Shown one piece after another: positions 1-9,374 of a stretch of 64,000 bases of DNA; positions within the stretch are counted from its first letter, which is position 1, and every line of letters starts with the position of its first letter. The notes below the pieces were generated by a model that saw only the letters and a list, made by a program, of their open reading frames with translations, was not told the DNA's origin and did not search any database. Both the position numbers and the translations under genes were made by a program. The DNA is from Paenibacillus glycinis (GTDB taxonomy: Bacteria; Bacillota; Bacilli; Paenibacillales; Paenibacillaceae): positions 48,023 to 112,022 of the forward strand of contig NZ_JAAAMV010000021.1 of assembly GCF_009909185.1 (NCBI RefSeq), in the 5' to 3' direction.

Positions 1-2252
1 GCGCGCGGGGCCAAATGATTCGCGCCCACCGCGCCGTCCGCGAGCTGACCGCCCGTTACGGCGCCGCCTGCCAGTTTATCCGTCGTGACGCTGGCATCGG
101 CCAGCTTCTCCGTCGTCACCGACCAGTCCGTCAGTTTATCCGTCGAGACGCTCTCCGGAGAGAGCTTGAGCGAATTCACCACGTGATCCGCCAGGTGATG
201 CGAGTAGACCGCCCCTGCGGCTAGATGCCGCTCCGTCACCGCCCCGCTCGCCAGCTTCACGGACTTGACCGCGCCATCTTGGAGCGCGCTCGTTTCGATG
301 GCCGCTTTGCGGATATGAACGGCATCGATCAACCCCGGCTGCAGATGCTCCATCGATACGGATTCCGGCGAGATCGCTTCCTCCGTCACCGCTCCCACCG
401 AAAGGTGAAAGGCGCGGATTGCTTCCGGCGCGATTTTATCGAAGGTGATCGATTCATCGGACAGATGCTTCGTCTGCACCGACTGCTCCGCCAGCTTGGC
501 GCTGTTCACGCTGCCTTCCGCCAGCTTCTGCTCGGTCACCGATTCGTCCTGCAGCTGCGCCTGCCCGACCGACGCGCTGCTGATATGCGCTTCGCGGACG
601 GCATTGGCGGCGATTTTCCCTTCGGTCACGATGCCTGAGCTTAAGTGCTTCTCCTGCACGCTGCCGACGATCAGCTGCTTGGAGCCGACCGAATTCTCGT
701 TCAGATGCCGCTCCTCGATGCTGTCGACCAGCAGCTTGTCGCCGCTGATGCTGAGACGGCTCAAGTGTTTGCCGTGTACCGCGTCGTCCGAAAGCTTGCT
801 CGACGTAATGCTTTTGTCGGCGATTTTGGATGAGGTCACCGCCTGATCGACGAGCTTGATGGTCGAGATCGACAGATCGGCGATCTTCGACGTGGAGACC
901 GACTGGTCATGCAGGTGATCCGTGCCGACTTCGCCGGCTTCGATATGCTGTGCCTTGACTGCGCCGTCTTTCAGCTCTCTGGATCCGACCGCTTCCGGCG
1001 CGATGGCTTCCGACGTGACGGCCTCGGGCCTCAGCTCCTTAGCGCCTATGGCGCCTTTGGCCAGATGGCTTGACGCGATTTCGCCCGGCGCGAGATGCTT
1101 TCCCAGGAGCACCCCCGGCGCGACATGCTCAGCTAGGAGCAGTCCCGGCTGCAAATGCTCGGACTCGATGGAGTTCATGCTGATTTTCTCGCCTGTTATC
1201 GCGCCGTCGCGGATCTTGGAACGGGTTACCGAGCCTTCCGCGAGCTTGGAGGTGCTGATCGCTTCATTGGCGATGCTTTCCGTGCGAACGGCCGCGCTCC
1301 TCAGCTTTGATGTCGTCACGGATTGATCGTCGAGCAGCTCCGTCGTAATGATCAGTTCCTTCAAATGCTTGGCTTCGATGGAGCCTTCCGCGAGCTTGTC
1401 GGCGCTGATCGTGCGATCTGCCAGCTTCTCCGACGTAACGCTGTTGTCGCGCAGCTTGTCGCCGGTGACGGAACGGTCGCGGATCTTGGCGCCGGAAATC
1501 GCGTTCTTGGCCAAATGCTCGCTCGTAATGGAGTCCGGCGCGATCTTGGATGCGCTCACCGCGTTTTCCGCGATATGAATGCTTTCGACGGCAAAATCCG
1601 CGATCGACTGCGACTTTACAGCTCCATGCCTGATTCGGCTGGAATCGACGGCGCCGAAGGCAAGCTTCTCGGTAGTCACCGCGTCGTCCGCGATGTCGTC
1701 GGTATGCACGAACGGCAGCGCCGTGTTCGGCAGGCGTCGTTCTTCCACGAAAGCTTCCGGCGAAATGGCCGGTGCTTCCGCTTCCACTTCCGCTGCTTCC
1801 TGCGCCAGCGGCTCAAGCGAAAGGCTAGCTTGCGGTTCCGGCGCGATATCCTTCGTTTCTGCTAGGGTTATCGCTTGCGGTAATGACTCGGGTATCTCCG
1901 TCGTCTCCGGCAATGCCGCGGCTTTCGCCGCAAAAATCGGCGGCTGCGGCTGCTCGATGATTGCTGCCTCGCTTCTAACGTCAGAGGTCGGAACAGCGGC
2001 GATCGCTTCCTGAGCGAACGAATCTGCTTCCGGCTGCCGGATCGGCGCCGAATCGGCTGTTATGTTAATCGGGGTTTCCAGCACCTGCGAAGCCGCGTTC
2101 ACCTGAACGGTGCGTTTCTCGCCGCTCTTGTCAGCTACCGGTTTTTTCATCTTCAATTCCTCGAGCCACTTCAACTCCGAGGTATTCGGATTATCCACGT
2201 AAAATAACGGCTTTCGCCCTTTCGGGCTCTTTCCCTTGCTGCTCTTCGCCAT
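1..2252 (-). CDS. Decapeptide-repeat protein, incomplete at left window edge
   Basis: The frame opens at ATG 2252 behind GAAGGAGAG and stays open for 750 codons to the window edge, so the C terminus is missing. Residues 1-35 are basic (MAKSSKGKSPKGRKP), and 35-185 are rich in Ala, Glu and Pro. From about residue 187 the protein is an almost uninterrupted series of 10-residue units of the type x-[SA]-[VI]-x-x-x-K/H-[LI]-x-x (for example SVTTEKLADG), about 56 copies. The DNA period is therefore 30 bp, and two units fill 60 bp. No signal peptide is visible. The regular placing of small and aliphatic residues suggests a beta-solenoid or trimeric fibre, which is inference. I recall similar Paenibacillus proteins annotated with a 'WIAG-tail' domain, but the tail is outside the window so this cannot be confirmed. 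The plus-strand open frames over this stretch are repeat shadows. Confidence 0.8.
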   Translation of the reverse strand, partial: MAKSSKGKSPKGRKPLFYVDNPNTSELKWLEELKMKKPVADKSGEKRTVQVNAASQVLETPINITADSAPIRQPEADSFAQEAIAAVPTSDVRSEAAIIEQPQPPIFAAKAAALPETTEIPESLPQAITLAETKDIAPEPQASLSLEPLAQEAAEVEAEAPAISPEAFVEERRLPNTALPFVHTDDIADDAVTTEKLAFGAVDSSRIRHGAVKSQSIADFAVESIHIAENAVSASKIAPDSITSEHLAKNAISGAKIRDRSVTGDKLRDNSVTSEKLADRTISADKLAEGSIEAKHLKELIITTELLDDQSVTTSKLRSAAVRTESIANEAISTSKLAEGSVTRSKIRDGAITGEKISMNSIESEHLQPGLLLAEHVAPGVLLGKHLAPGEIASSHLAKGAIGAKELRPEAVTSEAIAPEAVGSRELKDGAVKAQHIEAGEVGTDHLHDQSVSTSKIADLSISTIKLVDQAVTSSKIADKSITSSKLSDDAVHGKHLSRLSISGDKLLVDSIEERHLNENSVGSKQLIVGSVQEKHLSSGIVTEGKIAANAVREAHISSASVGQAQLQDESVTEQKLAEGSVNSAKLAEQSVQTKHLSDESITFDKIAPEAIRAFHLSVGAVTEEAISPESVSMEHLQPGLIDAVHIRKAAIETSALQDGAVKSVKLASGAVTERHLAAGAVYSHHLADHVVNSLKLSPESVSTDKLTDWSVTTEKLADASVTTDKLAGGAVTGGQLADGAVGANHLAPR

Positions 2253-2340
2253 AGCCCTCTCCTTCTTCCACCTGAATAGTCATAGGTAGCATATGCATTC
2301 ACCCATGGGCAGGTCACTTGGCGCAGGGTCAATTTATCGC

Positions 2341-2413
2341 AAAAAAACGGCTCCGCTCGGGAAGAACGCCGAAAAGCAAGGCTTTTCGGCGCTCTCCAGG
2401 CAATGGAGCCGTT
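2341..2413 (-). terminator. Rho-independent terminator after the giant secreted protein
   Basis: Read on the minus strand, AACGGCTCC (2413-2405) pairs with GGAGCCGTT (2354-2346), followed by a run of T. The loop holds a second perfect hairpin (GCCGAAAAGC / GCTTTTCGGC). It lies about 55 bp after the stop of the 2299-residue gene. Confidence 0.85.
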
Positions 2414-2468
2414 CGTTGGAAATCGAAAAATGGCATGTTCGGCACGATTTGACGTCCATGCCCGTGCC

Positions 2469-5400
2469 TTAATCGCGCCGGTGGACGCCGACCGTTTGCT
2501 GGACGTTGCCGGAGATGACGACCGTGACCGTCGCGGTTTTGACGGTGCCGTTGCTGTACGTCGCCTTGAACCCGAACGTCAGCGGACCGTCCGGCAGCTT
2601 CTCGAACGTCTCCTCCCACATTTCGCCGCTCCAGCTGGTCCGCGACGCGTCCGTCGGCGTTAAGGTCGCCGTCTTGCCGTTCATCGTCGCCGTGACCTCG
2701 ACGGCATCGGTCGTCGTGACCGTATCCGTCGTCGCCGCGCGCAGCAGGAACCTCTCCCCTGCCCAGAAGACGTTGTAGCCGCGCGGCTGCTCGGGATCTC
2801 CGCTGGATTTGAGGTTGCTCTCGATTCGACGCTCGTTCCATAGATCCGTGTGCTTCACTTGTCCGTTCACCGCAAGCGGAAGCACGATGACGTTCTTCGT
2901 CGTCGCGACCGGCGGCGCTTTGCCGTCGGATACCGTCAGCCGCACGCTGTACGCGCCGACCCTGGTTCCTTTGAAGCTCGGACCGGACGGAGCATACGGC
3001 GAATTCAGCGTATAAGTGAACGCCGTCTCGACGCCGTTCGGATCCTTCACGACATACTGCACGCTTAACGGATCCTTATCCGGGTCGTCGATCGTCTGCG
3101 CGATTTTCACTATATCGCCTTCATAGACCGGTTTCGGCGACCAATCAAAGTCCGCAGTCGGCGGCCGGTTCGTCTCGATGTAGAAATAATGCGGATCGCT
3201 GTAATCGCTCCAATCGTAGCCGTCGAAGACGCGGACGACAACATACATGTTCACGTGCTCGGGAAGATCCGCGCCGGGCACCCAATCTACGGCGCCAGAC
3301 GTTTTTATGCCCGAATCATGCAGCAGCACGCCGCCGTACTTATAGATTTTCATCTGGAACTGCGTCTGGTTATCGCCGTCCGCATCCCAATAGTTCCAGT
3401 TAAAGTCCGGCCGCAGCACGATCGTCTTCGTCGGGTTCGCTTGGTCCGTGCTCTCCGGTACCGTAATCGCCGCGGTCGGCTTCTGATTCAAGATATTGAC
3501 CTGCAGGCCGAACTCCGCGGTCGCGCCGTCGGAGTCCGAGACGACTTGCCGTACGTCGAACGTCCCTACGCTGCTGAAGCTCTTCGTCCAATTCGTCCGG
3601 GAGTCGCTCGCGAACGTCTCCGTCCCGCCGGCCGTCTCGTTCGAGATGTAATATTCATGCGGCAGCTTCGTGCGATCGCCGTCCTCGATGTCATGGGCCG
3701 TCGAATCGAACGTGACCGGCACGCCGCGGAACGTGTTTACGCGATTCGACGTGAATCCGGGAACCGGCGGATTGTTCGGCGGCGCCAGATCCGTCACCGG
3801 CAGCATCGTCACGTACCAATCCGACCACGCGCCGTACTCGTCCTTGACCGCCAAGCCGATCTCGTACGTGCCGACTTCCTGCGGGGCGGTGAGCTTCGCT
3901 TCCTTGTACGCGCCGCTTGGCGTCACGTAATAAAATCTCTTCTGCAGGATCCCTTTCGTCGCCTTGTAATCGATGCCCGTAGCTTCGGTCGAATAATCCG
4001 TGCCGCTGAAATACCGGTCCGGATCGTAGCTGTAGTCGGTCCACTGGAGCTTGTGGGCCGCGTCGCTGGCCAGCGCGAATTTCGCGATCGGCCGTCGGTG
4101 GACCGTTATCTTTTTCGTGAATGTATTGGAGTCTTTCCGGTACTCGTCGAACGTATTGTCCGGCGCGAGATAATCCGGATGGGGATCGTCCTTCGCCTTC
4201 AGCGAAACGACGTAGTCCCCGACCTTATCGAACTTCAGCTGCGCGTCATGAAACGTCTTCCCGTTCAACGCGGAGACGCCTTGGTTATGAATGAAGCGTG
4301 CCGTGTGCTGCACGGTCCAATCATAGACGCCGCCGGCGGGCGGATCGTTCTCCGGGTCGCTGAAAACGATGTTGTCATACTTCACCTCGGCCGTCGCGGA
4401 CCCGGCGTCCCATATCGCATATTGATCCGACCATGCGTCGTTACTCGTCATCGGCTTATAGGCAAGTCCGCTGAACGTGACGAACGCCTTGTTCGAGAAG
4501 TAGCCGAAGCGTCCGGACGCATACGTGCCGTCATCCGCCTCGAAGATCGGCGTGTTGTCCAGGAACACCGCGAGATGGCTTCCGCTCGCCCGCAGCTTGA
4601 CGGCATACGTCTTCTGGCTGAGCAGCGGATAGTCCTGCGTCGCAATGACCGTGCGCGCGCCGGCGACGTATTTGACCAGCTCGATCTTCTTCGCATCCGT
4701 CTCGAGCGCGTAACCGTTCTGCCGATCCTTCATCCGGAACGAATATCCGAGCCATTCGTTGTCGTAATCCGCGTCGTCCAGCTTGAAGTTGAATTTCGCT
4801 TCCGCGTCGGACAAGGAGAACGGCGAGTAGAATTGGCCGCTCGTGAACGGCTTCACGATCAGCGGATTGGTCGTCGGCGGACCGACGGAAACGGTCAAGC
4901 TCATGGTATTCGAGTACGTCCCCGAATCCGAGCTAGTAGTCGGCCGGCCTTGCGACAGCGAGACGTATACGCCATCCATGTAATAGGCGCCATAGATCGG
5001 CGACGGGGAATAGTTGCATCCGGTCAACACGCTGCCGGCCGTATTGCCTGCGGCATCGAATATTTTGCTGTGCCCATAGGTGGAGTACATGGTACCGCCC
5101 CCCGCATCGCAGGTCGCGCCATTAGTTCGATCCAAGCTGGTGCGATAACCGTCGGCCGTTTGGCTGAGTCTGCTTTTAGGCGCGAGATTCCCTGAGAAGT
5201 CGGTTGAAAATTGGGTATAGGCTCCGAAATCGCTGCCGCCGTAATGATACATGCCCATATCATCGCCATTCAGCGAATCCGCTTTGCGTTTGATCGCTCC
5301 GGTACCTGTATGCAGCACATATACGCGTTCATACATCAATGGAAGAACGTCCCCCGGCCGGGTATGGTCGTAATAGACCCTGGCGTACAGCTCATTCTTC

Positions 5401-8400
5401 GCGGGGTTGAAGTAGAATCCGCTCTTGATTTCCGGATACGCGTAAGCCGACATGAACGAATTTTGCGGCGTGGTGCTGATTTGCTGCCCTTGCACCGCAG
5501 CGTCATTTCGGATGGAATCCCCGATGTACTGCCGCCAGGCTAACGTGTAATCCGCATTGTATTTCGCGACGTTCAGGTCATAATAGCCCGAATTGTAGGT
5601 CTGGTTGTAATAAGCTTCATAACGATACGTGTTCCCGGCTGCGTCGGTCATGGAAGCAAGCGACGTATACTGCGGATTATCCATCGTTTTGATATTCGGA
5701 TTCACCGGTGCCGGCGCGGTCCAGGTCGGCAATTCGATAAGCGCCATATCGCGGGTTAATTTGTAATGCCGTTCGTTCCCGTTCGAGACCGTGTTGCATA
5801 ATATCACGCTGGTGCCTTGGACGCCGCAGAAATCCATGTTCCAAATATTCGTGTTCTGTTGGCCGAGATCGATCGTCGGATTGGCGAACGTGCTGGAAAG
5901 CTCCTGGCCTGTCCGGGCATCGAAGACGCCGATATCCGATAAGTTCTGACCGTTCCCGTATGACCAATACCGCTTGATGTAAAGATAGTGATCCGCGAGC
6001 TCGTAATCCGGCAAACTGGTTACGATGACCTGAATGTTCTTCTTCATCGTGCCTTCGTACAAAAAGTCGACGCTCCTTGGTCCGAAACTGGAATTAGTTA
6101 CTACGTAAGCATTGGGATCGCCTTTCGTGTACGCCTGCGAAACGGAACCCCAGTCACCGATCACGTCTTTGACGGGCGAAAGCTTTTGCGGATCAAGCGC
6201 GATGAACTCGTCATCGTAATAATACGTCGTGTGTCCCGTCGTGGAATTGTAACTGCTGGTCGTATTATGGTAATCGTAAAACAAGAGCTTCTTCGTCGAT
6301 CGTATTTTTGGCGGGTTATAGTACCAGGTCAGCAATCCGTCGCCTTTCTTATTCAAGACGTTGGCAACGACGTTGGATTGCAGCGTAGACCTCCAGGGGT
6401 TCAGTTCGTTGGACCCGAAGCCGTTGTTCGTCAACGGATACGCTTGGTACGATTCGAGCGTTCGGCTGAAGCGCATGACGTTGTAGGTATAGGCTTCATC
6501 ATACTGCTGTCCGAAATTCCGTCCTTCCCCGCTGATCAAGCTGCCGGCGCTGGTCCGCCACAAATTCGTGTTGTTGTAGACGAGATTGTTCGTGCCCGGC
6601 ACATAGATCGGCCAATTGATCATCTCCTCCGCCTGGATCCGCGTGTACGGGTCGAGATCCGGCTGCGGGTTGTTCCCTTCCAGATCGAATGACACTTCCG
6701 GCGCGTTGTTCACGACATTCAGCGTTAACGCGGACGGCGAATCGGAGTTCGTGTCATCCCATTGTCCGTATTCTTCCGTAACCTTTAGATAGAACAAATA
6801 GTTGCCGACTTTGGTCGGCGTGAACTGCAGCTTCGTCAGCGTGCCCGCTGCCGATTTCCATGCATCATCCGCAAACCCGTTGTTGTTGGCATCGTATTTG
6901 TACCGGTACTCCGCCGTTACGATCGCATCCGCATCCGGACTGGTCGACTTGTTCAGCAGATCGAGCAGCGTGCCGCGAACCGACAGCGGCGGAACGACCA
7001 GCTTCGCGACCGGCGGCAAGTCCGGCTTCACGATAATCGTGCACGTGGCCGGCGCAAGCGACTTTAGACCGTTTTCGTCATAAACGGATAACGACACCTG
7101 CACGGTAATATCCGTGGTTCCCGGATTCGGGTAGCTGGACTGTTTATTGGTCCATTCATCGCGGCTATGATCGATCTTCAGATACGAGATCGGGCTGTAG
7201 CTGCGCGCGCTGCCGATGGCCCCGGATGAAATCGGGTGATTCGCGATGACGGACGGCGGGCAGTCGATGACCGGCACCGGGTTCTTCGGCACGACCTCGA
7301 TATAGGTACATGCGGTGGCCGTCGCCCCGAATTCGTCTCGCATCTGCCCGCAGATGTTTTGAAACCCGAGCGAGTCCATCGTTAAGTTATGCTGGCCATT
7401 CACATACTCAATACTCTTGGATGGAATCGACTGCACGAAGGCCGAACCGGCCGAATAGTCGAAGCCCATGAAATACAGGTCGTCGCCGTCCGGATCGTTC
7501 GGCGTCGGGACGGTGGGATCGTTAATGTAAATCAAATCCAATACCGTTCCTTCTACGACTTGATGCAGCGGAATTTTCGGCTGGCTCGGATTCACAAAAC
7601 CAATCTGGAATGTCGGTGGATTATTGACGGTCGGCCCCGTTACCGTCAGCGGCTTTGGTCCGATCCAGTCCGACGTGCCGCAGCTCGTCACGATCTGCAT
7701 GGAGACGCTATGAATGCCGACCCCGATTACCCACGGATAGTTTCCGAAGGTATACGTCGAATCCGTCGTCTGCCCGTTTACCGGGTCGCCGGTCCACGAG
7801 CCATTTCGTTCGATTTTGAAGTGATGGGAGATGTACGTACAGCCTTTCAGCTGAAAGTTTTTGGGATGCAGCGTAAAGGAAGCTTTATAGGGGAGGGTAT
7901 CAGGCAGGATGTCGAAATCGCCTGTGAACGAGAGGGGTTTCTCGTAGAAAAAGGTTACATACGCCTTGCTGAGCGTTGATGTTAAGCTGACGGATTGACT
8001 AGTCTTGGTCGTGACGGTGTTGGAATACGCCACGTAGGATAAATTGCTTCCTTGGAAGTTCCCATAGGAACTATCGTAGCTGTAAGACGAGCTGTTCGGC
8101 AGCGCGGCGATGGGGATTGTCTGCTGCTTGGCCAGTGAATAGGTCCCCGTCGATCCTTCGCGTACCATATGGCGGATGTTGATTTCGCCCGCGGTTTCCG
8201 TTGGATCAACGTCGTAGTAATAATTCAGATAGACCGGGTTGGGGAACGAGGCGCTGGTGTAAGTACCAAGATCATACTCGCCCGCGGTGATCGCACCGCT
8301 GCTCGGAGGGACGCCCGACAAGGATTTTCGATAGCCGGAATACGTGTAGCCGGAGCCCGAATCCGGAATGCTGTGCGAGAACGAGTAAGACTGGTGTTCT

Positions 8401-9368
8401 TTCAAGGATTGTTCCCTGTCATGCAACCCGGCAATGCCGTCGAGGCTGTTGTTGTTCTTGTCTAAATGCTGGATAATGACCTTGCCGTCGGTCGTCTTTT
8501 CGTCGTAATACAAGTTGAGATAATAGATATCATATGTAGCGTCGTAGGTTACTGTCGGCGGACTCCCCGATACGATGCTGCCGCCCGATGGCTGGCTCAC
8601 GGTGCTCTTTTTGTATCCTACGTAATCGTAGTCTTCACTTGTAGCTGGGATAATTGCCTTCGGACTGCCGCCCAGGTCCGTTGATTGTTCCGGAAATGAG
8701 CTATCGATATTCGTTCCTTTGGTTGTGTAATGATGTACTTCCAAGTAACCGTTAAGCTCAAAAGTGAAGAGAATTGGGAAGAAATAGCGGTAACCATGGA
8801 CGTTTTCTGAACAGTTTTCGCAAACTTGATCACGATCGCGAATGTTATATGGGTCGATCGTTGTTAAATCACCAGTCAATGTTACTGTGAAGGAAACGCT
8901 ATTTGTGCCTAATCCAGAAACTGAAGTGGTCTTTGGCAAAGACGGGTTGTTTCCCACCCATGCTACATATTTGTCCCATCTATCTCCTGAACGCGATTCA
9001 GTAAAGAAACCTGTATCTCTGGTTGATCCTGGAGTGAATTTTGAAACAGTAACATCCTTGACTGTCCTTCCAGGAAACGAAAAAGAATAAGGACTTATAA
9101 TAGAAACGCCTGTTGCGTCTTTGGCATCAGGTTTCCAGTTTCCTCCGGTTGAATCAGACCATATGTCTTCGTACATAAAACCAACGGCGTAACGTTTATT
9201 GGAATTTAGAAAGCTACCGTCTGGATAATTACTTCTTTCACGTACAGGAGTAATACTTGGATTTATGCTATCCGCCGATACTTTTTGAAAAAAATCGGTC
9301 GGAAATAGTGCAGCTAAAAGGGTTATCAACCCAAAAAGAGCTACTATCTGTTTGACGCGTTTTTTCAA
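2469..9368 (-). CDS. Giant secreted multidomain protein (MucBP-like, lectin-like and PKD/Ig-like modules)
   Basis: This 2299-residue protein has a Sec signal peptide at about 1-32 (MKKR start, hydrophobic core, cut after VSA). Three MucBP-like repeats cover about 207-296, 293-390 and 393-480. Several PKD/cadherin-like beta domains follow (about 580-880), with recurrent D-x-D/N-G-D motifs. A Trp/Tyr/Asn-rich central region of unknown fold spans about 890-1500. A LamG/concanavalin-like module covers about 1515-1637, and more PKD-type domains run to the C terminus (one begins NRPPTADFDW near 2070). There is no SLH, LPXTG or membrane anchor, so it is probably released or wall-associated; adhesion or matrix function is inferred from domain type only. 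The start is TTG 9368: the ribosome site GGAGGTAA contains the stop codon of the upstream stalk gene, which implies translational coupling. The first ~250 codons are more AT-rich than the rest. Confidence 0.85.
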   Translation of the reverse strand: MKKRVKQIVALFGLITLLAALFPTDFFQKVSADSINPSITPVRERSNYPDGSFLNSNKRYAVGFMYEDIWSDSTGGNWKPDAKDATGVSIISPYSFSFPGRTVKDVTVSKFTPGSTRDTGFFTESRSGDRWDKYVAWVGNNPSLPKTTSVSGLGTNSVSFTVTLTGDLTTIDPYNIRDRDQVCENCSENVHGYRYFFPILFTFELNGYLEVHHYTTKGTNIDSSFPEQSTDLGGSPKAIIPATSEDYDYVGYKKSTVSQPSGGSIVSGSPPTVTYDATYDIYYLNLYYDEKTTDGKVIIQHLDKNNNSLDGIAGLHDREQSLKEHQSYSFSHSIPDSGSGYTYSGYRKSLSGVPPSSGAITAGEYDLGTYTSASFPNPVYLNYYYDVDPTETAGEINIRHMVREGSTGTYSLAKQQTIPIAALPNSSSYSYDSSYGNFQGSNLSYVAYSNTVTTKTSQSVSLTSTLSKAYVTFFYEKPLSFTGDFDILPDTLPYKASFTLHPKNFQLKGCTYISHHFKIERNGSWTGDPVNGQTTDSTYTFGNYPWVIGVGIHSVSMQIVTSCGTSDWIGPKPLTVTGPTVNNPPTFQIGFVNPSQPKIPLHQVVEGTVLDLIYINDPTVPTPNDPDGDDLYFMGFDYSAGSAFVQSIPSKSIEYVNGQHNLTMDSLGFQNICGQMRDEFGATATACTYIEVVPKNPVPVIDCPPSVIANHPISSGAIGSARSYSPISYLKIDHSRDEWTNKQSSYPNPGTTDITVQVSLSVYDENGLKSLAPATCTIIVKPDLPPVAKLVVPPLSVRGTLLDLLNKSTSPDADAIVTAEYRYKYDANNNGFADDAWKSAAGTLTKLQFTPTKVGNYLFYLKVTEEYGQWDDTNSDSPSALTLNVVNNAPEVSFDLEGNNPQPDLDPYTRIQAEEMINWPIYVPGTNNLVYNNTNLWRTSAGSLISGEGRNFGQQYDEAYTYNVMRFSRTLESYQAYPLTNNGFGSNELNPWRSTLQSNVVANVLNKKGDGLLTWYYNPPKIRSTKKLLFYDYHNTTSSYNSTTGHTTYYYDDEFIALDPQKLSPVKDVIGDWGSVSQAYTKGDPNAYVVTNSSFGPRSVDFLYEGTMKKNIQVIVTSLPDYELADHYLYIKRYWSYGNGQNLSDIGVFDARTGQELSSTFANPTIDLGQQNTNIWNMDFCGVQGTSVILCNTVSNGNERHYKLTRDMALIELPTWTAPAPVNPNIKTMDNPQYTSLASMTDAAGNTYRYEAYYNQTYNSGYYDLNVAKYNADYTLAWRQYIGDSIRNDAAVQGQQISTTPQNSFMSAYAYPEIKSGFYFNPAKNELYARVYYDHTRPGDVLPLMYERVYVLHTGTGAIKRKADSLNGDDMGMYHYGGSDFGAYTQFSTDFSGNLAPKSRLSQTADGYRTSLDRTNGATCDAGGGTMYSTYGHSKIFDAAGNTAGSVLTGCNYSPSPIYGAYYMDGVYVSLSQGRPTTSSDSGTYSNTMSLTVSVGPPTTNPLIVKPFTSGQFYSPFSLSDAEAKFNFKLDDADYDNEWLGYSFRMKDRQNGYALETDAKKIELVKYVAGARTVIATQDYPLLSQKTYAVKLRASGSHLAVFLDNTPIFEADDGTYASGRFGYFSNKAFVTFSGLAYKPMTSNDAWSDQYAIWDAGSATAEVKYDNIVFSDPENDPPAGGVYDWTVQHTARFIHNQGVSALNGKTFHDAQLKFDKVGDYVVSLKAKDDPHPDYLAPDNTFDEYRKDSNTFTKKITVHRRPIAKFALASDAAHKLQWTDYSYDPDRYFSGTDYSTEATGIDYKATKGILQKRFYYVTPSGAYKEAKLTAPQEVGTYEIGLAVKDEYGAWSDWYVTMLPVTDLAPPNNPPVPGFTSNRVNTFRGVPVTFDSTAHDIEDGDRTKLPHEYYISNETAGGTETFASDSRTNWTKSFSSVGTFDVRQVVSDSDGATAEFGLQVNILNQKPTAAITVPESTDQANPTKTIVLRPDFNWNYWDADGDNQTQFQMKIYKYGGVLLHDSGIKTSGAVDWVPGADLPEHVNMYVVVRVFDGYDWSDYSDPHYFYIETNRPPTADFDWSPKPVYEGDIVKIAQTIDDPDKDPLSVQYVVKDPNGVETAFTYTLNSPYAPSGPSFKGTRVGAYSVRLTVSDGKAPPVATTKNVIVLPLAVNGQVKHTDLWNERRIESNLKSSGDPEQPRGYNVFWAGERFLLRAATTDTVTTTDAVEVTATMNGKTATLTPTDASRTSWSGEMWEETFEKLPDGPLTFGFKATYSNGTVKTATVTVVISGNVQQTVGVHRRD

Positions 9369-9374
9369 AAGCAG

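Noticed and set aside
15..2013. Several plus-strand open frames of 60-180 codons
   Set aside because: They are out-of-phase readings of the 30-bp repeats of the minus-strand decapeptide gene, lack ribosome sites and show no family resemblance.
3189..5195. 668-codon plus-strand open frame
   Set aside because: It is Arg/Val/Ile-rich with no domains and lies fully opposite the giant secreted protein, whose frame has signal peptide, domains and a ribosome site.
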